Positions 1-8,329 of a DNA stretch of 64,000 nt are shown one piece after another. The stretch is taken from assembly GCA_050486405.1 (NCBI GenBank), contig JBJHDF010000016.1, positions 1 through 64,000 of the forward strand. The letters run 5' to 3'. The stretch is from JBJHDF01 sp050486405. Lineage in GTDB: Bacteria > Pseudomonadota > Gammaproteobacteria > Pseudomonadales > Cellvibrionaceae. The position numbers were made by a program, and so were the translations under genes. Numbering within the stretch: the first letter of the stretch is position 1; every line of letters begins with the position of its first letter. The notes beneath the pieces were generated by a model, which was not told where the DNA came from, searched no databases, and saw only the letters and a list, made by a program, of their open reading frames with translations.

Positions 1-1
1 G

Positions 2-460
2 AAGCTCACCCTTGCCCGAGACGTGCGCGCCGATCAGTACGGCATTCGCACCTTCGTCGAAGCCGGCGAATTCAAACTCAAGTTCGAGATTATCCGTGAG
101 GCCCGAATCCGGCTCGAAGGAGAAACCACTGCCGACATTCCCGTGGCCTGCCTGACCCACCGATGTTGTTTCGCCGAGAAATTCCTGGCCAATGCGGATC
201 GGGGTCAGGACGCATCAACCCTGTCCCGCGATATTGTAGATCTTGCGTTTATGATACGAGGCTGGTCAAAGGAAGACGCAAACGCGGGTCTGGCCATTGC
301 CAAAACTGCCTATGGCAAGGCGGTAGAGCGCTCGCTTACTGTGGTTACCGACAAGATACGGAAAGACAAAGTCTATCGAAACCGTTGCATCGAGGGCCTC
401 GCCATCACTGACACAAAAACCCTGTCCGCCGGCCTCAAAGCTCTCGCGACCTTCAGGTAG
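2..460 (+). CDS. AbiEii/AbiGii-like nucleotidyltransferase, C-terminal part (cut by window edge)
   Basis: The frame is open from the left edge, so only the last ~150 residues are visible and the start lies outside the window. The stretch FAEKFLANADRG followed by SRDIVDLAFM resembles the helical region of AbiEii/AbiGii-type nucleotidyltransferases, where LAEKLLAN and RDLxDL motifs follow the catalytic domain. The nucleotidyltransferase core itself would be upstream. Members of this family are often the toxin of a type IV toxin-antitoxin or abortive-infection pair, but some are stand-alone; the partner cannot be seen. Family assignment rests on these two motifs only. Confidence 0.5.
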   Translation, partial: KLTLARDVRADQYGIRTFVEAGEFKLKFEIIREARIRLEGETTADIPVACLTHRCCFAEKFLANADRGQDASTLSRDIVDLAFMIRGWSKEDANAGLAIAKTAYGKAVERSLTVVTDKIRKDKVYRNRCIEGLAITDTKTLSAGLKALATFR

Positions 461-686
461 CGGCTTAACCCGAATGTTGCACCAAACCGCTCGATAAGCG
501 TCGCCGCGCCTTTACCGGCATGGTCTGCGGGCAATTCAGGGTCGGTGACGTTTTGTCACCAGTCACGCTTGCCGGTTGCCGGCTGGTTCCGGGGCCAGCA
601 AGCTGTCATTTGGTGAAATATTCGGGTCAACCGACGGCGCAGTGCACTCTCCGATTGGCACAGGCTGCGACCGGGGATGCAGGATT

Positions 687-1589
687 TTAATAGAATTGCA
701 GGGCAATACCGGCAAAAACAACGGCGCCCACCCACTGGTTGTTGAGAAAGGCGCGGAAACATTTTTGCCGTTCGCGGCGGCGGATCAGCCACTGCTGCCA
801 GACGAACAGCAGCGCCGCCACCCCCAGGCCGGCGTAGTAATAACTGCCCAGCTCGAAGCGCTGACCCACCAGCAGCAGCGCCACCAACGTCAGTAGTTGT
901 AACAGCCCCGTCACCACCCGATCGTATTCGCCGAAGAGTATGGCTGTGGACTTGACGCCGATTTTCAGGTCGTCGTCCCGGTCCACCATGGCGTAGAAGG
1001 TGTCGTATACCACCGTCCAGATCACCACGGCTACATACAGCAGCCACGCCTCCTCCGGCACCTGGCCCCGGGTGGCGGCAAAGGCCATTGGAATGCTCCA
1101 GGCGAAAGCGGCACCCAGCACCACTTGCGGCAGATGGGTGTAGCGTTTGGCAAAGGGATAGCAGGCCGCCAGCGCCAGAGCTACAAAGGAGAGCTGTACG
1201 GTGAGGGTGTTGGTCTGTAACACCAGGGCAAAGGCCAGCAGACACAGGACCGCAAACAGGGCAAGAGCTTCCGGCACCGATACGGCCCCGGTTGCCAGTG
1301 GCCGCTCCCGGGTTCGCTTGACGTGGCCGTCCACCCGGCGGTCGGCAAAGTCGTTGATTACACAACCGGCCGCACGCATCAGCACCACGCCCGCGACGAA
1401 AATCAGCACCAGTTTCCCCGGGGGAAGCCCCCCTGCCGCCAGCCACAGCGCCCAGAGCGTGGGCCAGAGCAGCAGCAGGGTGCCGATGGGGCGGTTCATG
1501 CGGGTCAACTGCCAATAGGCCTGCAGGCGGCCCGGTCTGCTGGGGTTTGGGCTGCGGGTTTTCGGGCTGCTTGGGGGCGATCGTTTCAT
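687..1589 (-). CDS. ubiA: 4-hydroxybenzoate octaprenyltransferase
   Basis: Membrane enzyme that attaches the polyprenyl tail to 4-hydroxybenzoate in ubiquinone synthesis. The 300-residue protein has the usual length and multiple hydrophobic segments. The two Asp-rich prenyl-diphosphate-binding motifs are visible: NDFADRRVD (N79, D80, D83, D87) and YDTFYAMVDRDDD around residues 195-207. Its ATG overlaps the ubiC stop as ATGA, so translation is probably coupled. ubiC supplies the 4-hydroxybenzoate substrate, giving a two-step operon. The N-terminal ~20 residues are Pro/Ser/Arg-rich and may not be conserved. Confidence 0.96.
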   Translation of the reverse strand: MKRSPPSSPKTRSPNPSRPGRLQAYWQLTRMNRPIGTLLLLWPTLWALWLAAGGLPPGKLVLIFVAGVVLMRAAGCVINDFADRRVDGHVKRTRERPLATGAVSVPEALALFAVLCLLAFALVLQTNTLTVQLSFVALALAACYPFAKRYTHLPQVVLGAAFAWSIPMAFAATRGQVPEEAWLLYVAVVIWTVVYDTFYAMVDRDDDLKIGVKSTAILFGEYDRVVTGLLQLLTLVALLLVGQRFELGSYYYAGLGVAALLFVWQQWLIRRRERQKCFRAFLNNQWVGAVVFAGIALQFY

Positions 1590-2179
1590 GACGGCAATGT
1601 TTCCACGAGGCCCTCACGCTTGTCTACAAGGCGCTGGTAAAACCCGGGCAGAAACACCTCGCTCACCAGCAGGGGTTTGTCGTCCACCCGAAACACCGAG
1701 CGCCGGCCCCAGACGGTGGCATTGCCCTGCACCTGCGCCGGCAGGTATTGATGATGCCGATCGATACGGCTGACCGCGATACCGCCGCGCTGCAGATTGT
1801 GTTGGCTGAACAGAAAGGCTCCCAGCGGCCGGGTGTCCAGTTGTCGCAACTGGCGCAAGCGACCGGTGAGGGTGGACAGGGGCACCAGGCTGCGGGCAAA
1901 AACCCAGGGTTCACCTTCACCCAGCAGAACCACCTGCCGCACCAGCGCCAACTGCCGGGGCGGCAGCCCCAGCGCGCGGCACTCGGAGAGCTGGGGTCGG
2001 GCCAGTTCCTGGCTGAGCAGCTTTACCCGGAAGTCACCACTGCTGAGGGCGATCAGCTTGGCGGTGAGGGAGTCGTCGTCCAGCAACCACGAGCGCAGCG
2101 CCCGGGGAATACGCCAGTGCACACGGGTGGTGTCCTGCCATTGGGGGGCACGGCCGATAATGGTAGCGGGCAAGGACAA
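1586..2179 (-). CDS. ubiC: Chorismate pyruvate-lyase
   Basis: Cleaves chorismate to 4-hydroxybenzoate plus pyruvate, the first committed step to ubiquinone. Family features are the GEGEPWVFARSLVP segment, the LGAFLF stretch, WGRRSVF and the C-terminal LLVSEVFLP with its Glu. The frame is open up to a TTG at 2212. I prefer the TTG at 2179 because GGGGAGAAG precedes it at a normal distance, giving 197 residues; the longer version adds 11 residues and would start inside a 14-base tandem repeat. Forms an overlapping operon with ubiA. Confidence 0.9.
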   Translation of the reverse strand: MSLPATIIGRAPQWQDTTRVHWRIPRALRSWLLDDDSLTAKLIALSSGDFRVKLLSQELARPQLSECRALGLPPRQLALVRQVVLLGEGEPWVFARSLVPLSTLTGRLRQLRQLDTRPLGAFLFSQHNLQRGGIAVSRIDRHHQYLPAQVQGNATVWGRRSVFRVDDKPLLVSEVFLPGFYQRLVDKREGLVETLPS

Positions 2180-2209
2180 CAGGACTTCTCCCCAACAGGG
2201 TTCGGATCG

Positions 2210-2237
2210 CAACAGTGTTCGGTCAACAGTGTTCGGT
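2210..2237. repeat. Perfect 14-base tandem duplication upstream of ubiC
   Basis: The unit CAACAGTGTTCGGT occurs twice in direct succession (2210-2223 and 2224-2237), immediately upstream of ubiC and between ubiC and the divergent symporter gene. It overlaps the more upstream of the two possible ubiC starts. Confidence 0.9.
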
Positions 2238-2343
2238 CAGGAACAGGGCCGACATTCTAGCAGCTTGTACCGCTGCCATGCCCTTGGTTTAATGGGGTCC
2301 AGTCGCCGCCATTCACCATAACACCAGCCGGAGCCCACACGCC

Positions 2344-3603
2344 ATGACGCTGACCCATCGCATTCTGCTGGCCATGGTCCTGGGCATCGGTATCGGCATA
2401 GTGTTCAATCTGGCGCTGAGCCTGCCGCTCCGGGGTACCGCCGCCGCTCACTGGCTGGATCTGCTGCTGATCGACGGCCTGCTGGATATCGTCGGCCAGA
2501 TATTTGTCCGCTCCCTGCAACTGCTGGTCATTCCCTTGGTGTTTGTCTCCCTGGTGTGCGGCAGCGCCGCCCTCGGCAATCACGCCCGCATGGGCAACCT
2601 GGCGCTGAAAACCGTGGCCATGTACCTGCTCACCACCGCCCTGGCCATTACCCTGGCACTGTCTGCCGCCCTGCTGGTCAAGCCCGGCAGCAGCATCGAG
2701 CTGGACACCGAGCTGACCTACGAGGCCGCCGAGGCGCCGCCACTGAAAGACACCATTATCGGCATCTTCCCTCGCAACCCGGTGGAAGCCATGGCCGAGG
2801 GCAATATGCTGCAGGTGATTGTCTTCGCCCTGCTGTTTGGCATTGCGCTGTCGCGCAGCGGTGATACGACCCGGTCGATTCTGGATTTTTTCAACGGCCT
2901 CAACGCCGTGGTGATGAAGATGGTGCTGCTGCTGATGCAACTGGCGCCCTTCGGGGTTTTCTGTCTGCTGGTGAAGCTTTTCGCCTCCATCGGGTTTGAG
3001 GGCATGCGGGCACTGGCGACCTATTTCTTTACGGTGCTGGCGGTGCTGCTGCTGCACGGTCTGGGAGTCTATTCGCTGCTGCTGAAACTGCTGACGCGGC
3101 TCAACCCGGTGATCTTTCTGCGCAAGCTGGGGCCGGTGATGGCCTTTGGCTTCAGCACCGCCTCCAGCAACGCCACTATCCCCATCACCTTGCGCACCGT
3201 GGAGCATGAGCTGGGAACGGACAACAAGGTGGCGTCCTTCAGTGTGCCTCTGGGCGCCACCATCAATATGGACGGCACCGCCATCATGCAGGGTGTGGCC
3301 ACGGTGTTTATCGCCCAGGCTTACGGCCTGGATATCGGCCTGACCGGCTACCTGCTGGTGGTGCTTACCGCCACCCTGGCGTCGGTGGGCACGGCGGGTG
3401 TGCCCGGCGTGGGGCTGATCACTCTGGCCATGGTGCTGCAGCAAGTGGGTTTGCCGGTGGAAGGAATCGCTCTGATCATAGGTATAGACCGGCTGCTGGA
3501 TATGGTGCGCACGGCGGTGAACGTCACCGGGGATGCCATGGTGACGACAGTGGTGGCCAACAGCGAAAACCTGCTGGACCGGGAGCAGTTCACACGGGAT
3601 TGA
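2344..3603 (+). CDS. Dicarboxylate/amino acid:cation symporter (DAACS family)
   Basis: A 419-residue inner-membrane transporter of the sodium/proton-coupled glutamate/dicarboxylate family. The sequence shows about eight hydrophobic segments plus the diagnostic re-entrant-loop region: SSNATIPITLRT around residues 275-286, the NMDGTAIMQGVATVFIAQ motif just after residue 300, and a following GTAGVPG loop and D/N-rich helix. NMDGT holds the cation and substrate ligands in characterised GltP/GltPh-type transporters. The substrate cannot be named from sequence. A GGAG lies 10 bases before the ATG. Its last 14 bases overlap the convergent HDOD gene. Confidence 0.92.
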   Translation: MTLTHRILLAMVLGIGIGIVFNLALSLPLRGTAAAHWLDLLLIDGLLDIVGQIFVRSLQLLVIPLVFVSLVCGSAALGNHARMGNLALKTVAMYLLTTALAITLALSAALLVKPGSSIELDTELTYEAAEAPPLKDTIIGIFPRNPVEAMAEGNMLQVIVFALLFGIALSRSGDTTRSILDFFNGLNAVVMKMVLLLMQLAPFGVFCLLVKLFASIGFEGMRALATYFFTVLAVLLLHGLGVYSLLLKLLTRLNPVIFLRKLGPVMAFGFSTASSNATIPITLRTVEHELGTDNKVASFSVPLGATINMDGTAIMQGVATVFIAQAYGLDIGLTGYLLVVLTATLASVGTAGVPGVGLITLAMVLQQVGLPVEGIALIIGIDRLLDMVRTAVNVTGDAMVTTVVANSENLLDREQFTRD

Positions 3604-4990
3604 GCTGGAAGGCGATGTGATTCAATTCTTCGGAAGACTCCAGCACCCCGGCCACCGCGGCCCGGGCTTTTTCCGGATCCAGTTGCAGTTCCTGAAACAC
3701 CCGGGCGGGAATGTCCTCCAGCGGATCCCGGCCTATGCCGTGTTCCTGCAACAGTCGCTCGGCAATATAGATCAGCCGCGCGTACTCCCAGTGTTCGCCC
3801 CGATAGCCCAGATTGTGCTGCTGACGCAGCGCCACCACCACCTCGTCGGGCATGGACCAGAGTGACATGAGCGCGCCGGCCAACTGCTCCCGGGTGACGC
3901 CCAGCAAATGGCGCTCAATGGCTCTGTGGTGGGTGTGGGGGTTGGCGTCGGCCAGTTGGCAGTACTGGGCGTAATAGGGCGGAAAGACTTCGGCCAGAAT
4001 CAGGTAACCGAAGTTGTGCAGCAAGCCGGCCAGGTAGGCCATGCCAAAGCCCGGGCGGCTGTCCCGGGGGATGGCGGTGACCAGCCCCTCGATGGTGGCA
4101 GCCAGATACACCGCCTGCTGCCAGTAGGGCAGGACGCCGTGGGGACCCTTGCGGGGAATGCTCAGTGTCTTGCCCAGGGCCAGGCCCAGGGCGAGGTTCA
4201 GCACCATATCGAAACCCAACACCCGCACTATGGCGTCCTGCACCGAGCGAATCTTGCCCGGCGCCGAGTAGTAGGGCGACGCCGCCCAGCTGACCACCTG
4301 GGCCGCCAGGCTGGGGTCGGTTTCCACAATCTGCGCCAGGTCGCTGATGTCGGCGTCGGGGTTGGCGCGCAACTGGATGATGCGCTGGGCGGTATCGGAC
4401 AGCGGCGGCAATTCCAGTGTTTCTTCCAGGCGCTGCTTGATGCGCAGGGTGGTGAAATTGCGCAGGGCGCCGAGAATCATATCCTCGTCTTCGGCCTGGT
4501 CCGGCTCCACTTCCAGCGGTGCCAGGGGCGTGGATATATCGCAGATCAAAGCGTCTTCCAGCACCCGCTGAAAATCGCTGCGGCTCAGGTGCAGCAGTTG
4601 CTCGGCGTCACCGGAATCCAGCAGCAGGTCTTCGCGATCCAGTAATCGGCGATCCACCAGGGTGGGCAACCCCGCCACCTTGGGCAGGGCGGGCATACGC
4701 TGCAGACTGTGGGCGTCGTAGAAGACTTTCATCTCGTCCGGCGTCGCCACCCGCAACTCGCGCTCCAACTGCCGGTTGACCGCCGCCAGATCCAGCAGCG
4801 TGTCGGCGGCGATCACCACCTGCACGCGGCCGCGCTCATCCTCCAGCAGCACCGACTTGGCAGCACCCAGTTTGCGCAGGTGCTGCTCCAGCCAACTCAA
4901 CTGTTCCCGAGGCCCTGCCGGGGTAGCGGTGACGTCGTAGTGGATATTCTGGTTGTTCAGCAGCGTTGCAACGCTGGCGGGTACTGGCAC
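3590..4990 (-). CDS. YbaK-like aminoacyl-tRNA deacylase domain fused to HDOD domain
   Basis: A 466-residue cytosolic protein. Residues ~1-150 resemble the YbaK/ProX editing-domain fold (LLNNQNIHYDV, then KSVLLEDERGRVQVVIAAD and the LPKVAGLPTLVD stretch). Residues ~195-400 are an HDOD domain, the non-catalytic HD-like signalling module (LPPLSDTAQRIIQLRANPDADISDL begins it; YLAGLLHNFGYLILAEVFP follows). HDOD proteins act in signalling and stress control, but the target here is unknown. It starts at GTG with AAGGAG six bases upstream. The leader holds a strong terminator-like hairpin and five more hairpins. The stop codon lies inside the end of the convergent symporter gene. Confidence 0.82.
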   Translation of the reverse strand: MPVPASVATLLNNQNIHYDVTATPAGPREQLSWLEQHLRKLGAAKSVLLEDERGRVQVVIAADTLLDLAAVNRQLERELRVATPDEMKVFYDAHSLQRMPALPKVAGLPTLVDRRLLDREDLLLDSGDAEQLLHLSRSDFQRVLEDALICDISTPLAPLEVEPDQAEDEDMILGALRNFTTLRIKQRLEETLELPPLSDTAQRIIQLRANPDADISDLAQIVETDPSLAAQVVSWAASPYYSAPGKIRSVQDAIVRVLGFDMVLNLALGLALGKTLSIPRKGPHGVLPYWQQAVYLAATIEGLVTAIPRDSRPGFGMAYLAGLLHNFGYLILAEVFPPYYAQYCQLADANPHTHHRAIERHLLGVTREQLAGALMSLWSMPDEVVVALRQQHNLGYRGEHWEYARLIYIAERLLQEHGIGRDPLEDIPARVFQELQLDPEKARAAVAGVLESSEELNHIAFQLNPV

Positions 4991-5014
4991 GATTGACTCC
5001 TTAAATTGTTGATT

Positions 5015-5040
5015 GAAAAAGCCCTTCCATGGGCTTTTTC
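5015..5040 (-). terminator. Strong hairpin with U-tract upstream of the HDOD gene
   Basis: Perfect 10-base-pair stem: GAAAAAGCCC (5015-5024), a six-base loop, and GGGCTTTTTC (5031-5040). Read on the minus strand, the stem runs into a T-rich side, as in an intrinsic terminator. It lies 24 bases before the GTG of the HDOD gene, so it either ends the RNA coming from recG or attenuates the HDOD transcript. It is symmetrical enough to work in both directions. Confidence 0.7.
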
Positions 5041-5213
5041 AAGCCGGTCTGCGGCACATGTCCGCACACCGGCCGCGACAAATCAATCACTTGAGTGATC
5101 GATTTGCGACCAGGTCATCCCTGACCCGGATTAACAGGCTGTTGAAAGACAGCCTGTTAACGAATCGAAAGCCCACTTTGACAGGGGTCACTCCAGGCGC
5201 ATTATCCCCTGTC
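5015..5213 (-). ncRNA. Cluster of six tandem hairpins, candidate structured RNA
   Basis: On the minus strand, in order: stem of 8 pairs with an 18-base loop (5213-5180); perfect 12-pair stem (5160-5131); 5-pair stem with GGGA loop (5126-5113); 13-pair stem with one mismatch (5106-5079); 6+5-pair stem with an internal C/C mismatch (5073-5043); and the terminator stem (5040-5015). Together they fill almost all of the recG-HDOD gap. Three of the six loops carry GGA (CUGGAGUG, GGGA, AUGGAA), the core of CsrA/RsmA recognition sites. The structure is plain in the sequence; that it is a discrete RNA is inference. Confidence 0.4.
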
Positions 5214-5234
5214 TGTTAAGCATAGGTCGGGAAG

Positions 5235-7325
5235 CTACACATGCAAATAATTTTCCCGGCCGGCCAACCAGCGAAGGAGAACCAGTTCACATAATTCCGG
5301 GTGTTTTTGCAGCAGGGTATCGGCGCAGTGGCGAACCGCCGGAATCAGGTGACTGTCCCGCTGCAGGTCCGCCACCCGAAAGGTCATTTCGCCGGTCTGA
5401 CGGGTGCCCAACACCTCACCGGGACCGCGCAGACGCAGATCCTCCTCGGCGATGACAAAACCGTCGCTGGTCTGGCGCATCACCCGCAATCGCTCCCGAC
5501 TGTTGCGGGACAGGGGCGTGCCGTAGAGCAGCACGCAGTGACTGGCCTGGGCGCCCCGCCCCACCCGGCCGCGCAACTGGTGTAACTGAGCCAGCCCCAG
5601 ACGCTCGGGATTTTCGATGATCATCAGGCTGGCGTTGGGCACGTCCACCCCCACCTCGATCACCGTAGTGGCCACCAGCAAATCCAGCTCGCCGGTCTTG
5701 AAAGCGGCCATGACGCTCTCCTTGTCCCGGGGTTTCAGGCGGCCGTGCACGAGACCGATGCGCAGCTCCGGCAGGGATTCGGCCAGGCTGGCGGCGGTTT
5801 TTTCCGCCGCCTCGGCGGCCAGGGTTTCCGACTCCTCGATCAGGGTGCATACCCAGTAGGCCTGACGCCCCTGGGCGCAGGCGGCGCGCACCCGTTCGAC
5901 AACCTGATCGCGGCGCTGCTGGCCAATCACCACGGTGGTCACCGGTGTGCGCCCCGGCGGCAGTTCATCGATCACCGAATTGTCCAGATCGGCGTAGGCA
6001 CTCATGGCCAGGGTGCGCGGTATGGGCGTGGCGGTCATGATCAACTGGTGAGGCCGCCGGCCGCCACTGGCGCCCTTTTCCCGCAGGGACAGCCGCTGAT
6101 GCACGCCAAAACGGTGCTGCTCGTCGATAACCACCAGACCCAGGTCGGCAAACGCCACCTCGCCCTGAAACAACGCGTGGGTGCCCACCACCACCCGGGC
6201 CTCACCGCTGGCAATAGCGTCCAGTTGCGCCTGCCGCGTCTTGCCCTTGAGGCGGCCGGTCAACCAGCCCAGGCGGATACCCAGTGGCTCCAGCCAGTTG
6301 CCCAGGTTGGTCCGGTGCTGCTCGGCGAGAATTTCCGTGGGCGCCATGATGGCGGCCTGCTTGCCGCTGGCCACGGCGGTGATGGCCGCCAGCGCCGCCA
6401 CCACTGTCTTGCCGGAACCCACATCGCCCTGCAACAGGCGCAACATGGGCCTGGGTTGGGACAGATCGGCGGCGATTTCCGCGCTGACCCGCTGCTGGGC
6501 GGCCGTCATGCGGAAACCGAGTTGCGCCAGAAAGCGCTCGCGCCCGGCGTCATCCAGCGTCAGCACCGGCGCGCCATCGCGCTGTATATCCCGGCGCCAG
6601 CGCAACAGACTGATATGGTGAGCCAACAGTTCTTCAAAGGCGAGGCGCTGCTGATAGGGGTGTTCGCCAGCCAACAACTGGCCCACATTGGCGTTGGCGG
6701 GCGGACGGTGCAGAAAGCGCAGGGCGTCGGCCAAGGGCACCTGATGCAACTGGCGCAACACCGGCGCCGGCAGCAGCTCGGGCAGAGTCTGGCGATCGAG
6801 CCACTCCAGCGCCTGGTGAATCACGGCCCGCAGCCGGGGCTGGGCCAGGCCCTCGGTGGCGGGATACACCGGCGTAAGGCTCTGCTCCAGCGGCGCCCCC
6901 TGGGCGACATCGAGCCGCTGGTATTCGGGGTGGATCATCTCCAGGCCCGAGGGGCCGCGACGGGGCTCGCCAAAGCAGCGCAGTTGCATGCCCGATTGCA
7001 ACTGCTCCTTCTGGGCGGCGCTGAAATGGAAAAAACGCAGGGTGATACCGCCGCTGCCATCCTGCAGCCGGCACACCAGGGCGCGGCGACGGCCGTAGAC
7101 AATCTGGCTGCTCGCCACCTCGCCTTCCACCACGGCGCTGAGATTGGGTTGCAGCGCCGCCAGGGGCGTGATTCGCGTGCGATCCACGTAGCGCAGCGGC
7201 AGGTGGAACAGCAGATCCTGCACACTGTTCAGCCCCAGGCCCGCCAGCTTTTCCGCCAGCCGCGGGCCCACCCCCTTGAGGGTGGTGACGGGCACTCGAT
7301 CCAGGGCGGGCGTGTGGTTGGGCAC
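5235..7325 (-). CDS. recG: ATP-dependent DNA helicase RecG
   Basis: Branch-migration helicase that regresses stalled replication forks and processes Holliday junctions. The 696-residue protein has the usual length. In order: an N-terminal helix-hairpin-helix-like LKGVGPRLAEKLAGLGL, the wedge OB-fold (~residues 60-160), Walker A GDVGSGKT near residue 300, the DEQH box (VIDEQHRFGVHQRL) near 400, the TATPIPRT motif III, and motif VI QLRGRVGRG. The gene begins three bases after the oxyR stop, so the two form an operon; oxyR-recG is also the order I know from Pseudomonas. Confidence 0.97.
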   Translation of the reverse strand: MPNHTPALDRVPVTTLKGVGPRLAEKLAGLGLNSVQDLLFHLPLRYVDRTRITPLAALQPNLSAVVEGEVASSQIVYGRRRALVCRLQDGSGGITLRFFHFSAAQKEQLQSGMQLRCFGEPRRGPSGLEMIHPEYQRLDVAQGAPLEQSLTPVYPATEGLAQPRLRAVIHQALEWLDRQTLPELLPAPVLRQLHQVPLADALRFLHRPPANANVGQLLAGEHPYQQRLAFEELLAHHISLLRWRRDIQRDGAPVLTLDDAGRERFLAQLGFRMTAAQQRVSAEIAADLSQPRPMLRLLQGDVGSGKTVVAALAAITAVASGKQAAIMAPTEILAEQHRTNLGNWLEPLGIRLGWLTGRLKGKTRQAQLDAIASGEARVVVGTHALFQGEVAFADLGLVVIDEQHRFGVHQRLSLREKGASGGRRPHQLIMTATPIPRTLAMSAYADLDNSVIDELPPGRTPVTTVVIGQQRRDQVVERVRAACAQGRQAYWVCTLIEESETLAAEAAEKTAASLAESLPELRIGLVHGRLKPRDKESVMAAFKTGELDLLVATTVIEVGVDVPNASLMIIENPERLGLAQLHQLRGRVGRGAQASHCVLLYGTPLSRNSRERLRVMRQTSDGFVIAEEDLRLRGPGEVLGTRQTGEMTFRVADLQRDSHLIPAVRHCADTLLQKHPELCELVLLRWLAGRENYLHV

Positions 7326-7328
7326 GGC

Positions 7329-8249
7329 TCAGTGCTTGTTATCCGTGCGGCAACTGTTGATGGCCTTGCGCAGCACCTCCACCGCCTTGTAGCGGGGAAA
7401 GCTGGCCCGCCAGGCCAGGGCGACGGTACGGCTGGGCGCCGGCTCGGTAAAGGGACGGGTCACCAGCAGGTTGGGCGCGTAGCTGGCGGTGCTGGCGGCG
7501 GACTGCGGCAGTATGGTGAGCCCCAGACCCGACGCCACCATATGGCGCAGGGTTTCCAGGGAGCTGCCTTCGGCGGCGGTGTGCAGGCGGCCATTGTCTT
7601 CATCGCCATTGCGCGCCAGATTCGGACAGGTGGCCAGCACCTGATCGCGGAAGCAGTGCCCTTCGCCCAGCATCAGCACCTCCTCCTTGTCCAGGTCTTC
7701 CGGCGCGACTGCCGGCTTTTTTGCCAAAGAGTGATCGGCGGGCATCAGCACCACAAAGGGTTCATCGTAGAGGGTCTGGGTGACCACATCGGGTTCGGTA
7801 AACGGCAGGGCAATGATGATCACGTCCAGATCGCCCTGGCGCAGCCGCTTGCGCAGGGTGGCGGTAAAGCCCTCCTCCACATAGAGAGGCATCTTGCTGG
7901 CCAGGCGCTGCAGTTCGGGGATAAAGTGGGGCAATAGATAAGGGCCGACGGTAAAGATGGCACCCACCCGCAGGGGGCTGCTCAACTGGTCCTTGCCGGC
8001 GCTGGCGATATCCTTGATGGCCGCGCTCTGCTCCAGCACCAGTTGCGCCTGGGCGACTATCTGCTCGCCCAGGGGCGTGGCCTGCACCCGGGATTTGGAG
8101 CGCTCGAACAGCGCCACACCCAGCTCCTCTTCCAGCTTTTTGACGGCGATGCTCAGGGTGGGCTGACTGACAAAACAGCGCTCCGCCGCACGACCGAAGT
8201 GCTGCTCCTGGGCCAGGGTTACGATATAGCGCAGTTCTGTTAAGGTCAT
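7329..8249 (-). CDS. oxyR: Hydrogen peroxide-sensing LysR-type regulator OxyR
   Basis: A 306-residue LysR-family activator. The N-terminal helix-turn-helix includes FGRAAERCFVSQPTLSIAVKKLEEELG (split here: FGRAAERCF, VSQPTLSIAV, KKLEEELG). The effector domain contains GEGHCFRDQVLATC, placing the redox-active cysteines at residues 199 and 208, the same numbers as the E. coli disulfide pair. It should therefore sense peroxide and induce antioxidant genes. It is followed after three bases by recG and is divergent from an SDR gene. Confidence 0.96.
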   Translation of the reverse strand: MTLTELRYIVTLAQEQHFGRAAERCFVSQPTLSIAVKKLEEELGVALFERSKSRVQATPLGEQIVAQAQLVLEQSAAIKDIASAGKDQLSSPLRVGAIFTVGPYLLPHFIPELQRLASKMPLYVEEGFTATLRKRLRQGDLDVIIIALPFTEPDVVTQTLYDEPFVVLMPADHSLAKKPAVAPEDLDKEEVLMLGEGHCFRDQVLATCPNLARNGDEDNGRLHTAAEGSSLETLRHMVASGLGLTILPQSAASTASYAPNLLVTRPFTEPAPSRTVALAWRASFPRYKAVEVLRKAINSCRTDNKH

Positions 8250-8275
8250 AAACTGGACTCATTAAAAGTATCGTT

Positions 8276-8305
8276 CTTATAGAGTAGAGTTTGCACTGTT
8301 GTCAG
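8276..8305 (-). promoter_or_regulatory. Probable sigma-70 promoter of oxyR-recG
   Basis: On the minus strand CTGACA (8305-8300) and TATAAG (8281-8276) are separated by 18 bases, close to the -35/-10 consensus. The predicted transcript start lies about 20 bases upstream of the oxyR ATG. I could not recognise a clear OxyR operator (tandem ATAG-type half-sites) here. Confidence 0.45.
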
Positions 8306-8329
8306 GCGTTACGTAAAGAGGCACCACCG

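Noticed and set aside
2257..3444. 395-codon minus-strand frame antisense to the symporter
   Set aside because: Extreme Gln/His/Gly composition and full overlap with a gene that has clear DAACS motifs.
5745..7937. 730-codon open frame on the plus strand antisense to recG and oxyR
   Set aside because: It is the mirror of two certain genes, rich in Gly/His/Gln as antisense high-GC frames are, and matches no family.
8250..8329. OxyR operator in the oxyR/SDR divergent gap
   Set aside because: Only one ATAG-like element at about 8280; the spaced set of four needed for OxyR binding is not evident.
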